From: Tetrahymena thermophila SB210
Taxonomy: Eukaryota; Ciliophora; Oligohymenophorea; Hymenostomatida; Tetrahymenidae
DNA length: 64,000 nucleotides
Direction of reading: 5' to 3'
Assembly: GCF_000189635.1 (NCBI RefSeq)
Contig: NW_002476569.1
Span: 496,831 to 560,830 of the forward strand
The position numbers were made by a program, and so were the translations under genes. Positions 16,265 through 35,600 of the stretch are shown piece by piece (positions within the stretch are counted from its first letter, which is position 1; every line of letters starts with the position of its first letter). The notes below the pieces were generated by a model. The model was not told the origin of the DNA, made no database searches, and was given only the letters and a program-made list of their open reading frames with translations.

Positions 16265-19200
16265 ATCAATTATTTTTGATTTTAAGAAATAAATAGGAAA
16301 TGTTATTTTATTTTAGATAAATAGAAGATGCTTTTTCTAAGATTAGAAGATTAATATTAAAATTAACTAATTGAAAACAAAAACTGTTCATTAATCATTT
16401 TAAATATTTATTTGTTGAAGACTTTATTTTATGTCTTGATCTATATGATATTTGTGTTCATAAAATTTTATTTTCAAGGAACTGAAGCAATGTATATAAA
16501 CTAAAATCGAGGTGACCCTAATATATGAACCTTTAACAAATAATTTCATACTATAAATATAGCGCTTCTAGGTTTTAAATTGTTGTGGATGAAATAACAT
16601 TTATTAGTGAAATTAAAATTTCCAAAATGATTTCAGTTATTCAAGAAAAATTATGATTAAAATTTTTAACTTTTAATAAAAAAGCTTTCAATATAAAAGA
16701 AGTAAAAACTTGTTTATTAAACCTAAATATTAATTTAAGATTTAAAAAACATATTCAAATATGTAAAAGCAAGCAAAAATTTCTCTAAGTAATAAAAATA
16801 TTATGCAAGTAATTAATTTTAAATCAATAGAAAATAGAAATGGTGTATTAATTATTTTTAGAAAATAATGTTATCACTAAGAGTTAAAATAATAAATATT
16901 TTGCCTATAATATAATAATAAAAAAATAGATTATTTATTTTTAAATTTTTCATTAACTCTTATTGATGAATTAAAATCTTCAAAAACTTAAAATAAGCAT
17001 CAAATTAATTTTCTTGAGTAATAAATAAATTCAAGTAATTTGCTAAAGCAAAAATTAAACTTGATGCAACCTTACCACTAATAAATAATATGAAGGCTAT
17101 TTATAATTAAAAATTATTTTCAAATTTGCTGAAGAATGATTAAAATAAAGAAAAAATAATTTGCAAAATTATTTAAATTGATAAAAAAGTTTAAAAAACA
17201 ATATATTTATTGATTTAATAATTTATTTCATAAAAAAAAACAAACAAACAAATAAAAAATAATATATTTTTATTTAATTAAATGTTAAATTTAGAGATAT
17301 AATGTTAGAGTAAATTACGAATTTAGATTTAAAAGTTTATGCAACAATGTCCAATCAAATTTTAGTTTTTAAAATGTAAATAGTTTAGCCCATTTAAAAG
17401 TAAATTTTTTTAGTTAATAGAGGTGAAAAATTAAGTTAAAATTGTAAAGATTGATAAAATGAAACAATCTTATTCTGCTACTCAAGATTAATTTCCTAAA
17501 ACTATAACTTAGAGAAATTTTATAGAGAAGAAAAAAAAATTAGTTACATCTTCAATTTTACTCCATAATATATAATTAATTTTTATGGAAAAAAAATCAC
17601 AAACAAATATAAGTTTATACTAATTAAAGAAAAGCACTAAAAATAGTAACTAATTCTTTTTTATAAGTTAATTTTTTTTATAAAAATATTTAAAGTAATT
17701 AAAACAAGAAAAAATAGCTAATTTTACATAAGAGAGAGTTTTAAATTTGTGAAATTTGTAAAATTTTCTATAAAATAAATCTAATATACATTTGCAACCT
17801 ACTTTCACTAAAATAAAATATTAAATTTTTTTAAAATAGAAGTATTAATTTTTTTTTTAATTTCTTTAATTTAATAAAAAACTTTGTATCAAGAATGTTC
17901 TTTGAAATAAACTAGCAAATATTTACAAAATATGATTGATTAATGAATTTTGTTTAATATTAAATATAAATAATTGAATAAAATAATTTTAACTTAATAT
18001 TGTGATCCAAATTGTAGGGGAAGTGATTTATCCTATAGCTGAGCTAAGCATAAAGCATTTTCTTTATATAATATAACAACTCATTTACTTATTAAAAAAA
18101 TAATTGATTTATTTCAGATCTTTATAACTATTTTGTTTATTTATATAAAATAAAATTTTAATTTTTTTAAAATAATAATGTTAATAAACAAATTAATAAT
18201 TTACCCTATAAGAAGTACATATTTTAAAAATTAGAAAAAAATCCTAAAAAATAACCTAATTTCAAATTCATTTTCATCATTAATTTAAAATTTTATAAAA
18301 AATTTTATAAAAATTTTAATTAACATTTGAAAAAAGAGAAACTAAAAAGTAAAACAGATAAGTGAAAATAATGCAAAATTTGAAAATAATATAAATATTT
18401 TGATAAGAAGGTAAGTTAGAATATTATTTACATGAGTTTATGATTTTTTGAAATAATATACTACTATATTTTTTAACAAAAATTATAAGTATTTATAAAT
18501 AGCTTTGAATATAAAGAATAAAAGGTTTATATTTTAAGGCTCCAAAAAGCCTAGTAATTTATTTAAATTTTTGAAAACTTTTTTAATTAATTCATGTTTT
18601 TAGATAAAAAAGTAAATTTTACAATGATATTTAAAGTCCTAATAAAATATGTGAATTTAATTAATTAAGCTTCTAAGAAATTATGGAGATTTTATTTGTC
18701 ATAAAATTTTTAATGATGAATAATTGTGTGATGAATAGAAAAAATTAACTAAGTGATTGACATTAAATTTTAGATAGTCTTCTTATTATTATTTATTACT
18801 CTTATTGAAATTCCCTTTTAAGATAACAATTTTTTATTCTTTTTTCTAATTTAAAGAGCTAATACACATAATAGATTGTTATATATATATAAATAAAATT
18901 GGAATTATTTATCATTTTCCTTTTAGCTCATTTTTGATTTATGAAAGTTCTTGCTCTTGTATCTTGAAAGAAGGAATATTAATTAATTGAATTAATTATT
19001 TAAAATTTTACAATATGTATCTATCAAAATATCTAGCTATGTTTAAATCATACTTAATAAAAATAAAAATTACTAAATTTATAAAGTAAGTAAAGATTTG
19101 AATATTTTTGGATATAACCAAAAGAGAATAATCACTACTGTTATTTCATATAGTTTTACAATAAATAATATAAATTAAGTTATTATTATGCCAAATATCA

Positions 19201-20826
19201 TTTTTTATACTATTTGTATTCTATCTTAATTTTAGCAATCAAAAAAGCATACACTTTACTAAATAAAATCAAGTAATTTAAAAATGGAATTAATTTCTTT
19301 GAAAAAAAAAACAATAAAAGATTTTTTTCAATGCACATTAAACACTAAATTTTATGTATATATTTATGTAAGTACATGATACTAGTCATAATAAATTAAT
19401 TTTGAACAAGTTAAAATAGTAAGATATTTTATTAAAAATACCAAAAAATACATAAAAAAATGAGTAACGAATAAAAGTAATATTCTGTTTTAGTGTTTTT
19501 TGCATCACTACTTCTTATTATATTTCAAAAAAAAATGATGATTTTCTTAAATAAAAAATTAATAAATAAGTGTCATATTAGTTTAAAATAGATTTGATTT
19601 AGAAAAATTACATATTTAGTTATCAATATTTGAGGTATTTTTTATCAGTATTTTTTTATTTCATTTATGAAATATGCTGCTTGATACTCATAATGATTAA
19701 TTTTCTATTTTAAATCATATCTTTTTTGCTCAATATATTCTTCTATTACATTTATGAAATACCAAAAATATTAATTACAAGCCACCTTTGAAATAGTTGA
19801 CTTTGATGTCTCCTATTTTTTCTATTTCATATTTAAGTAAATTTAAAGTTTTCCAAAAATACAATCTCAAAAATAAATTTTTAGGTTACAAAAAATCTAA
19901 TTAATTTTCAGGTTAATTATTTATGAATTAAATTCATTTAATTTACTTTAAATTAAATATTATAAATCGGTATCATTATAAAAAATATGAAAGATGAACA
20001 TAAATTCACTTTTAAAATTAAATTACATTCATTTTAAAGATATATTTACAAGAAATTAATAAATTGTTTTATAATAAATTTTATTTTTAATGAATCTTAA
20101 AAACATTTAAATCTATGCTCATATTAAAATTATATAATTATGAATTAAATTAGTGATTAATAAATCCATAAATAAAAAAAGTTTAATACAATGAACAGGA
20201 CATAAAAAGAAATAAATTTTGGAAAGCATAAATTGATTTTACAAAATAATATGAAAATTTGAGTTCCTTAGTATATAAGCATGCAAAAAATTAATGGAGA
20301 ATTTAAAATTAAAATAATATGAAGCCAAATGAAGCTATATTACATAATCAAACAACATTATATAAGGAAGGATACTACTTATAAACATAATCTAATAATT
20401 TTTATTTATTTATTTATGAGATATTTGTTTAAATTAATAAATGATTTTAATTAATTTATGAAATTTTAATATAAAATATATTTCATTTTTGCTTTATCAT
20501 CTTTTGACTTAAAAATTGATCAGCAAATAGTAATAGAATTAGGATTGAATAGTTTTATTTTTTAATATTTTTAAGTAAATTAGTTGAATTCAAGAAAATT
20601 AAATAAATTTTAAGATATAAAAAATATTACATATGTATTTGAAGTAAGTCAGTCAGTCAATATATATTAAATATACAAAACAAAATTTGAATAAAATGGG
20701 ATATATTAAGTTATATTTATAGTTATATTAAATTGAATTAAATTAAATTTAAATTAAAATTTTTAAAAGTTTTAACAATCGTTATTATTATTATTATTAT
20801 TATTATTATTGAAATAAGTACTTCCT
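15360..20826. other. 5.5-kb AT-rich desert without a recognisable gene
   Basis: Almost pure A/T with many stops (TGA) in all frames. It contains simple repeats, including about seven AAAT units near 16232-16262 and an ATT tract near 20782-20810. A slightly less AT-rich patch lies at 18005-18060. I see no coding-like block, tRNA or paired terminal repeats. The right end abuts the ATPase stop codon. Confidence 0.5.
20782..20810. repeat. ATT trinucleotide microsatellite
   Basis: About nine consecutive ATT units lie just beyond the stop codon of the complete ATPase gene, in its 3' flank. The tract does not overlap coding sequence. Confidence 0.9.
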
Positions 20827-25043
<4,217 letters not shown>

Positions 25044-28000
25044 TTCAGTCTCTTGTTTTTTTGAATTTTAATGAATATTTAAATCAAGCATTTTAGCTAG
25101 TTAAAATATTTGTTTTTGTTTATATTAAAATATCTTTTCGCAAATAAAGGATTTGATTTTATTTATTTAGTTATTTTTATTTGCTAATGAATGTTTACAA
25201 ATAATTTAATTTATAGATAAAATTTGAATTAAAGAAAACTACTTATAATAAGTGCATTGTAGTTACAAAGAGAGCAATTAAATTTGCTTTATTTAGAGTT
25301 TGTTTGCTCTATTCCTAGATAAAAAGAGACAAATTTAAAAAATTAAGCAATAAGATAATTAATTAATTCCTTTTACATTTCTAACTTATTCATATGAAAT
25401 TTCTTGTCTATTTTAATTGATTATTTTTGTAAGAATAATTCAGTTTAACAATTTTGAAAGAAAAATGCGAAAATTGCTTGTAAATTTAAAGTGTAAAATG
25501 GATTCTTATTTACAAAAAGAACCTAAATTTACATTAAAATATTTTATTTGCAGCATATAATGTGTGGAGAATTAAAAATTTTAACTGAATTTACTAGATT
25601 TTTAGTGGAGTTTTATGGTAACATTTTAAGTAATATAAAATAAGTAATCTCATAATTAAATAGAATATCCAGAGAATGAAAAGTATTTAGAAATTCGTTT
25701 AATTTATAACCAGAATTCTTAAATAAAGCTGAATATTTTTACTATGACTAAATAAATTTTAATATAGACTTAAACCAATTAAATATTGACTTGTCTAATT
25801 CATTTTTTTATCTTACTTTTGAAATATTTCAATAAAATGATATTTTGATTGAAATCAAAATCAAATCTCAATATTGAATATGCTTCGAAACAAATTAATT
25901 ATTCTGCAGAGCAAGCAAGTTCGCAAAGCAATTTAATAATTGATTTTTGGGATAATCTGAAATATGGGATTTTAAATAAAAAATAATGAACATTTAGTAT
26001 GCATAGCACAATTAATTTTGATCATATTTTAAAATCTATCTTAACCTTAAAACTGTTTTCTTCAAAACACTGATAATTCAATATAAATAGGTAAATTGTA
26101 TATAAATTTTAAATTAAGAATTCTAGTATTGATATAGATTTTTAATACAAATTATTTACCTCTGAAAGCTTACGTAAATAATATGAAAAAAGATATCTAT
26201 TTATGTATCAAACAATCTATTACTAATTAAATTTTACTATTACTAATCAACAATTATTTGAAATAAATTACTTTTTAATACCATTAAAAGTCTTAATTTA
26301 CATTTAGCTTTATGAATAAAAATTCATTTATATGTCTATAATTTTACTATTCCTTTAAATTAATTGTATCTTTGGCAATGATGCACTATTAAAATATTTA
26401 TTTAATTGTAATTAATTATCTTTTGATTATAGTAATTACAACTTTAGAACTAATTAATTGTTTATCTTTTATTTTTTGAAATTAATCTGCTGATTAAATC
26501 TTGTTGCTTTACTTTAATAAGTATCAACTTACGGCTAATTATATAACATTCACTATTATCATTATTAAAGTGTGTGAATATCGCAATTTAATCATATTAA
26601 ATAAATAGTAATATATTCACAAAGTTAAGCATATTAGAGTCATAAAAAATTAACATTCATTTGTAAAATATGTATTAATTCATTCATTCTTATTTACATT
26701 ATTTACAGATAGTACTGTTAAGCCTCTCTAACTTACAAGTTTGATCACATAAATAACTATAAATAAACCATAATCAAATTTTATAAACTTTTACATTTAA
26801 TATGCAATTATATAATAAATAAATAATAAAAAGCCCTTACAATTCGTTAAAGCTTGACAAGTATTTCATCTAAATACATTTACAATTTTCCAAGAAACCA
26901 AAATTTTAATAGTATTAAACAAATGTAAATAATTTAATGACTTTTTCAATTAATTTAAATTTGTTATTTTATCAAGATAGAAATTTTAAAAAAACATATA
27001 GTAAAATTCATGCGTTATTCATTAAAAGTTGTCTCAGAAAATTGCTTGAAGTTGAACAAATCCAGTAAAATAGAAATTTAATTAGATAGATTTATTTGTT
27101 TTTGAATGAAAAACATTATTCCAATTAAGTAAACAAAATTATATATTTGCATTGAAACAAACATTAAATTTTAATTAGATTTAATTTTTGTCAAAGTTAA
27201 GCTTGCAAAAATCTTCCTAATTTATATTAATTTATACAAAGCAAGGCAAAATGAAATGAATAACACAAAAGAGTGAATATTTTTGTAACATTTTAAAAAA
27301 GTATTTGTTCCTAAAGCTCATAAGTATCTTCTAAAAAATTAAAAAGAGGCAATGTATTTATTTATTATAATTTCTAGCATATTTTTAGATTTTTTTACTA
27401 ATAATGAGATGAGCAAAAGTTTGTTAGCAAAGTAGACTCAAACAAAATATTTGCATTTTTGATATTTTTAAATCATATAGAATAATGAATTATGTTTAAA
27501 AAGTATTTTTTTTATCCAAAAATAATATAAAATGCTTATTATTGCGAAATTCATTGATAGCGTGCATTTAATATATTCATTTTTTTAGATTTCAAATTTG
27601 AGTATGTACACAATATTAAAATTAATAAGCATGAAGTTGTTTTATATTTAGCATAAAGTTAAATTTAATAATGAACAATGAAATTTTATAGGTGATTCAT
27701 TAAAAAAAATTACAGCTCTGCTAAACATATAAATTTAATGAGAGATTTGTATAGTATGTTAGTAGATAACTTGAAAAAAGTTTTAAAAAGGAATATTTTA
27801 GGAGTCTAAAAAAGTTAAACTGGTAGTTGCATAGATATTGTATAATAATGTGGTTAAATGAAGATTTATACATGAAAAGAATACGTATAAGGGTTATTTA
27901 ATAGTAAATATGTCTATTTCTTTTCTTATTTAATGTTGTAAAATGTTAATTTGGATTACATTTTTAATTTTAATACAATAAAACCTGCTAAACTAGACAC

Positions 28001-30382
28001 CCTTATAAATTGAGCACTTTTTTATATTAGGCAAAAGTATTTATCCCAAATTTTCATTTTTCATTATTAAATCCAACTATAAATTGGGCTACAGTATATT
28101 TTGGGTAAAATTTTTGGTTACATAGGTGACCAGTTTAGTTAGACAGTTTAATTGACTCCATCATTACTTTTAATCAGAAAAGTTTACATACATAAAAATT
28201 AATAAGAAAGTAAATAAAGTAGTTGCAGCATAAATCATAAATATGTCATAACAAATTAATTAATTAAAACTACATAAATTATTATTTGCATCATAATAAT
28301 TGTTAAAATTAATTTTATGACTATTTAAAATTATTCATTTTGGATTATTTTTAAATAAAGTAATAATAATGTAATTGGAAAAATATAAAAGAAGAATGAA
28401 ATGAATAGGATATAATTAATAATATTAATTCATCCTAATAAAAGTACAAAATAATATAAACAAATAAAAAGTAAGAATTAAAAAACATTAAGAATTCTTT
28501 ATTGTAAAACATATTTCAGTCTATTTAATTTAATTAATTAATTAAATATGGTTAATTTCATCTTCATTATCAATTTTTCTTATATAAATTAAACCTTTTT
28601 AGCTTTACTTTTTAATAATTATTTCATTAATCTTTATTTAACTCTCTACATGTAAATTTAAGAAAATAACTTTAGTAGATCTATTTTTTTTTATTTTAAA
28701 TCAAATTTGTTCTTTCTACTACAACCTATAAATTTAATTTGTTTTTGAGTATTTAAGTAAAAGTAAGGTAAGTATATATAAAAAATGTTAGGCATTAAAT
28801 AAGAGTTTAATGTTTTAATATGCATTTATTATGCGATTATCAAATTTAATTGAAATAGAAACTTATTAAGTGATTTGAAAAGAGTAATTTAAATGATAAT
28901 TCGAAAATACTTAGGAATTATCACACAAATACATTGTACATCCCCATATTTTAGCATTAAATATAATAAAATTATCTCTTTCTATTTTAATTATTATTTT
29001 TAAATGCTAAAATAAAATTATAATAAAGCAAAATAATAATAATAATTATATTAAATGTCTTATTTATAATAATAAATTAAATAATATTGCTAATACTTTT
29101 TTAAATTGTTATTTTTTAAAGTTATTTAGATTTAAATTTAATTAATTTAAAAAAACTAGTTACTTAAAAAAGCTACTTTAATATTTCCATGTAAAATGCA
29201 GAAAAAAAAAACCTTTTCATATAATTATTAGAAAATAATAGATGATTTTATGTTAAGATATTTAAGCAAAAAAGAATCTTGATAATTAATAGCTATAATT
29301 ATAATGTATGAAAGAAAATACTATTTAAATTATCTTAAAGTTATAAAAACGTCAATTAGAATTAAAATTTATCGTTCAGTAAAATTCATGACACCAAATT
29401 TAAGCTTTATAAAATATTGCCAAAATATTAATTTACAAAACATGTTTATCATTAAATACAATTTTGTTAATCATTTTAAAAATATTTAATTGAGTGAATG
29501 GAATTTTTATTTATTAGACATCATATATTTACTTTATTCTACATGAATTTGGCTTAAGTTGTTAATATAAGGTATTATTTATCTTGAGATTACTAAAATT
29601 TTGCTATCAAAAATATTTTATTTTTTCATTTAAGTTTACTGGATAAGACTTTATTAATGAAAGTATGATTTTAATATATAACTAAGTTGTAACAGTTAAA
29701 TTTAATATTTTTGTAATATTTTATTCAATAATTTTTATATTTTATGAAAAAATTAAAATATTTTAATTAAGTTTAATTAAAATAAAAACTAATACTTTAT
29801 CCTTAAATTAACTTCCTTAAAATATCAAATATCCTACTCAATTATACTCAATTAGCAAATAAACAATGTTGTTTCTAATTTTAACCATTTAAAGCCTTTA
29901 TTTTAGGTATACTAATACTTAAAAATAATTAGTATAAGATATGGTAGTATTGTGTATCTTAAATAATTTTTTATTTATATTTAATAATTATTTTTATATG
30001 AAATTTTATATATTTATTTACTTCTCCTTAAAGATTTTTATTCAAATTACTATTATTATTTTAAGTAAATGTCTTTTATTCTTATTCATTAAAATCTTAA
30101 AAAAATTAAATAAATTATTTTAATATTTAAAATATATTTTTTTACAAAAGTATATAAATGAAAAATTTGCACTATTTTAGAAAATATATTATTTAATAAC
30201 TAAAATTTAATATTAATAATCTAACTAATCAATAAAATATAACCAGCAAAAATATTTTGATAATACAAAATTGTTTCAAAATAATATAGAAATTAAAGCA
30301 ATTTAAATGGAAATCTAATAAACCAATTAAAAATATGTAAAAATAAAATTTTTTTTAGCAAATAAACAATTCAAATTTTTAT
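25044..30382. other. 5.3-kb AT-rich desert
   Basis: Lies between the ATPase start and the stop of the Q/N-rich membrane protein gene. No coding-like block is visible in the ciliate code on either strand. Short open stretches near 29300 and 29940 are low-complexity I/N/F/K runs of the kind chance gives in such AT-rich DNA. A small inverted-repeat element near 27976-28154 is listed separately. Confidence 0.5.
27976..28154. mobile_element. Short terminal-inverted-repeat element, possibly pogo/Tc1-mariner-like MITE
   Basis: The left end reads CAATAAAACCTGCTAAAC and continues with TAGACACC. The right end, as reverse complement, reads CAATTAAACTGTCTAACT and continues with AAACTGGTCACC. The arms share CTAAACT and CACC blocks at similar distance from the termini. 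TATAAATTG occurs just inside the left end and again about 70 bases before the right end. Length is about 179 bases with no coding capacity. The termini recall pogo/Tigger-type ends, but I see no clean TA target duplication, so the family is a guess. Confidence 0.4.
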
Positions 30383-31810
30383 TCAATTTTATATTTGATT
30401 TGCATTTTATTAGATTTGCTATGGAGATTGAGGTATGGAGAAATCTATTTTTCTAAATTTAATAATACCTTCCAAAAATCCTCCTCTGTTTTTTTTAGCA
30501 TATTCTACAGATTTTTTGTCAAAAAAGACTATTATAAGCCAAGCAGCTAAACAGAGAAGAATCCAAACCTAGGCTTCAAATCCTGTCATCATGAATAAAA
30601 CACTTGTAGTTACTACAGTCATTAGAAAAGAAGTACCATAAAAAATGATTGCTATAAAGCGTGCACTGCACATTCCATTTGGATCTTGTTTTAAGCAAAA
30701 GCAAAATGAAAAAATCTTTAAAACTAATGCTGGTATGAAAGTAAATAACCAATACATAATCATACAACCTAAAAACGCCAAAAACAAGAGTTCTTTTCTC
30801 TCATCAGTATCATCATCATCACCTCTACTTCCTGCCCAGTAAATCATAGAAGACATAGTCCTTTGCAATATAATCAAGTTAATTGTAACATGCTTAATTC
30901 TGTGGAAATTGCTAAATAGTGGAAATGAAAACTTTCCTGCTTAAGTTAGCCAATAACCATTTAAATCAGAGGTTACAATAATTTATTAGGTATCTTATTT
31001 CTACTATCCTTGAGGTTATTAAAGACTTTATTACTATTAAATTTATTATTATGGTTAGAATTGAGGAACAAAATTTGTTTAGAATTAGCCTTAATTCTAA
31101 GATATGGGATATCCACTAACAATATTAGAATGGGCTCCATTATTATTGTTGTTATCAATATCAAAATTGGGTATTTTGCTAGCCTAATTTTAGTTGTATC
31201 CAAATATATTGTTTTTTTCATCATAAATATTTGGTTCAAATGCACTCTTTTTACTGACAGTATCAAATTCGCTAGGAGCTCCTATTTTTAATAGCTAAGG
31301 AGAGTTTTAACCATTATTATTTTAAATGTTGTTTTGTTGCTAGAGCATTTAAAGTGCTTGCTAATTTAGTTGAGGCTCTTAATTTTGTTAAGATTACAAA
31401 TACTTATTTAAATTTTTTCTTGAGATGATTGTCCATCCATGATGAACTACTATTAAAAAAATAATATTTATAATACCAACTGCTTAAGAATATCCATCTC
31501 CTCTATCTTCGAAATCATCTCTTGAATTACAGTAATAATCATCTGTCAAGTAATAATCCTCATTGCATTTAATACATATTTAGTAATAGCAGCTTTAACA
31601 TGATTTTTAATCACAACGATCTCTACCTGGATAATTGGGATTTGGCTTCAAGGAAGGCTAATATGGCATTGGTGGTGGTGGCTACTACTAATTATTTCCT
31701 GCATGTTATGTTTAGTTTTGATTGTTATTGTTGTTTTGACCATTACCCTAGCATGATGAAAAGTTCAAAAGAATTGCAAAGACAAAAAGTAAAATAATGC
31801 TAAGCTTCAT
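30383..31810 (-). CDS. Secretory-pathway membrane protein with Cys motif, Q/N-rich linker and C-terminal helices
   Basis: Function not recognised. Single exon, 475 residues, TGA stop. The N-terminus MKLSIILLFVFAILLNFSSC is a clear signal peptide. It is followed by an N/Q/P-rich stretch and a cysteine cluster (CDQKSCQSCYYQICIKC, about residues 77-93, then EDYYLTDDYYC), as in furin-like extracellular repeats. A hydrophobic segment near 120-135 may be the first membrane helix. Residues about 140-290 are an unusually glutamine- and asparagine-rich linker, largely encoded by TAA/TAG codons. The last third has an acidic DDDDTDER patch and three strong membrane segments (about 341-372, 383-408 and 415-433), then a basic tail. 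It is therefore likely a surface or endomembrane protein with the Cys motif outside. No paralogue is seen in the window. Confidence 0.85.
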
Positions 31811-32682
31811 AAAATTAAATACACTATTTTATTTGCTGGCTATTTACTATAATTTTCTTCTAAATTATTTAATTAAAAAACTTGTAAATGTTTATTTGAT
31901 ATCAAGTTTGACTTTGAATAGATTATAAATGAGTAATTTCTCTGGTTAAAAATTGTTACTTTATATATTATATAAAATTTAGTAACCAAATAGGATTAAA
32001 ACGATAAAAACTCAAATAAACAAAAGTAAATGTCATTATTTATTTAGGAAACATCTAGAGAAATAAAAATTTAGAAGTCATCTTGCATCTTACAGCTAAT
32101 TTAGACTAAAAAATTAATTTTCTTTATTTAAAAAAACTGTTAAATGCTGGTTATTTTCAGTTTTCTATTGAAGCTATTTTTAAATTTTAAAATTAGAAAA
32201 CCTTCTATTTTCTTTTATTCTTCTTTTATTTATTTTAATATTTGTAAGCAAAAAACTAGATCAATCTTTTTCTCATAAATAACAAACTGGCTAAATAATT
32301 TAGTATTAATTAAATCATAAATTAATTTATTTTCTATATAATTTTATAGTCTGTTGTATTCTTTATGAGTAGCTGTTATATATATCTTTTATATAAATAT
32401 GTATCTTTTCAAAATGAAAAAAGCTTCTGTATAAAACTTTAAAAATTATAGAAATCAAATAATGATTTTTTTATACTAAATCTCCTATTTAATTAATTTT
32501 TTTCAGGTTTTGTGAAATAAATAATTTTTTTAAATTTGAAAATTAATATTTTAAATATAAAATGTAATTAATTATGTATAAATAAAATTGGAATTCATAA
32601 TAACTTTTATTTAAAAAAACAATATAAAATATAAATTATATAGCTCCTATTTAGATATGTCTTAAAAATTAATTAGCATATT
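31811..32682. other. Intergenic stretch ahead of the duplicated block
   Basis: AT-rich, no coding signal. The left boundary of the 11.7-kb duplication falls at about 32535, where alignment with 46985 onward begins. Nothing resembling a transposon terminus marks the border. Confidence 0.5.
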
Positions 32683-35600
32683 TCATAAACTTTTATCTGC
32701 TAGCTCAGCAAAAATTTGATGATTACTACTTCCCATACTAGTCATTAGTATTTTATCATTTTCTTAAGTGTCTAAACAGTTAGTAGCTTATTTATTTATC
32801 TAAGTTTAGTCTTAATTATTGTCAAATACTAAAATTATATTAAATATTTATAAATAAAACATTATTATTTAATTAATTTACTTAAAGGACTTTATTTGGT
32901 CTATCTAGTGTAGTATGTCCATTTATCTCTCATATTTTTAAAAGAATTTTTCTTTTTAAAAATTGAATCATTTTGTTTTAATTAGTTAGATTTTTAAAGA
33001 ACAAATCTATTTGATTATTGCTTATTTGAAATCTATGTTTTAGGGGTCTATAAGTTAAAATGTGTTTAAAATGATTCTTAGTGATAAAAATTATGATTCT
33101 TAAAATATATTAATAGATTTTTTATTTTATTTTTCACTCTTTTTAACTTGATCAATAATCTGATTCTGTTGTTTCTTTATATAAAAATATTTTCAAGTAG
33201 CCAAGGATATTTCATTTTAAGTTTATAGAAAACTTCTTAAATGCAATTTCTTTTGTTCCTTTCATTTGAAATTGTAATTTGTATAATACCCATAATTAAT
33301 TATATAATAAATTATAAGTTTAGGAATAGCAATAATAGTGTAAACACTATACTTTAATTATATTAACTCTAGCTAAAAAAGTTAGATTGTATAGAAGATA
33401 GACTTAATGATAAGGTACAAACCAGAGAATGTTTTTATAGTAAATTATTAAAGTAATTATTAATATAGGGCTTAGACCTAAATATAATGTAAGATTATAT
33501 CAGAAATAAAACATTAAGAGAGGAGACCTAAATAAATTTAAATTATTACATAAAATATTTATAAATAAAAAAATTTACCTTAAAAAATTCATTTTATTGT
33601 AACAATATTGATGTTATAATAAGAATAGACTTAAATACTAACTTTCCAAACTCCCAGAAGTAATACTTTTCCTAATAACCTGCAAATATAAACGAATATT
33701 TAATTTCTTAGAAAATAGACCACTTTTATTTTTTACCCTTTCTAACTTTTAAAAATAGAAATAGAGGTATAAAAAAAGCCCATAATACTAGGAATGGTAT
33801 ACTGAAGTATAATATGTATGGTAAGTGTTTTTAAGCATCAAAACATTTAACATTTAAATCCAAATCGAGATATTTATAACTTCCTATTTAAATGCAATTT
33901 AGCGTTCTACTTAAATGTATTATTACTGTTGGAAAAAAGTAAAAATATAAAAAAATTGCAGTAGTTTATATGTAATTAATTATTATATTATTCTTATTTA
34001 TTTTTTTATAAATGAGACCTATTGCTAGATATATAAAGAAAATTAAAATTGGTAGCATAAAGGAGCTGATTGTCTAAAAAAACCATAAAGGTTACATCTC
34101 TGGGTGATTTGAAAAAAAGCAGTTTAAAGATTAGCTTGTGGTGCTCATAGAACCACCAGACACTTAAAAAGGTAAAGTATAAAAATTTGGTAAATTAATT
34201 TAAAATTAGCATATCAAAGATATAATTTAAAGATGATCTGTTAGAATCTTTGATATAATTTGAGGTTTATCAGACTAATAAACTATTAATTATAAAAATA
34301 AATATTGTAAATTTTTAATATAAAATGAATAAATGATACTCGTAGAGCCCAAAAAGATTATATCTGCTTTATTCAAATAGATAGCTGAAAGCTTAGCTTA
34401 AAGTTTGACTATGACCTTTTTTAGGATTGTAAATACATAGCATGCCACAAATAAAATAATAATTAAATTATAAAAAAAAATCTTTTAAAAATTTTCATCA
34501 CACTTGTAGCAATATCCTGGACTTAAAATTTAAGAATATTTATTTCCCCAAACCTCTCCATAACTATCACAAGATTAGCAAAGAGGTCCTATATTGCCCT
34601 AAATACAGTTAAACTATTTATCATTAAATTATTTTATCAAAAAAGCATTCAAGTCAATAAAGTAAAAATAATAATTAGCATGATTTAAATTTTTTAGAAT
34701 AACTTGTTTATAATTAAAATTTACTTTAGATAATTGAGATTCAGGTTAACAAGAAATGGGATTTAAACTGCAATAAATTATTTCATCTGATTAGTTATTC
34801 AACCTCCAATAACCATTCTTTAATTCTATTGTAGAATTTTAGCATTAAATAGCTGATTCAGGACATTATTAGCATGACTAATCTTAAAGATTTAGAGAAT
34901 ATTTTCCCTCAGGGCATAATTCACAAATAATTGAATCTCCTTATTACTTTTAAATTTCACCAACCGAGCAACTATCAAAATCAATGTTTATATTAATTTA
35001 TAGAGCTTACTAGCTGATATAATTTTTACCTTTTGAGTCTAATAACTATGGAAACACATTTGAGTAAAGTTACATAACCATTTTAGCGAAAGGCTCATAC
35101 ATAACCTAAATATTTAATCTAAATCCACCATTTACAAATTATTTAGATGAAAGTTCTCCATTACATTAAATTTATTTTATTGACTAGTTACACTCTATTT
35201 AAATACTAATTTATTAAATTATTGTTTAAACGTTAGAACTATAATTTAAAAATTATTCCTATGATATGTATGGATAGGATAAAGGATTATCTTCTTCATC
35301 GAGAAGTTAAATTTTACTAAATTAAATTTAACTTCCACTTTTAAATTATTTGATGAACAACTATTAGTCATCGAAATACACATTGCTTTGATTTGGTATA
35401 GTAATATTTTTTTAATCTATCAAAATTTTCCTTAAAGTTGATCCAATATTTTTTCCATAAAATTTGGCATAATTATTGCTTATTTAGTTATTATTATTAT
35501 TTTTATTTTAAAAATCAAAAATAATATCTGGTATTAACTATTCATAATAAATACCTCCTCCTATAGCAGCCTAATTTTATGAAATTAAAGTTTCTTTCAT

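Noticed and set aside
29304..30123. Two short plus-strand open frames near 29304 and 29941
   Set aside because: Low-complexity I/N/F/K composition, no neighbours or motifs; expected by chance in such AT-rich DNA.
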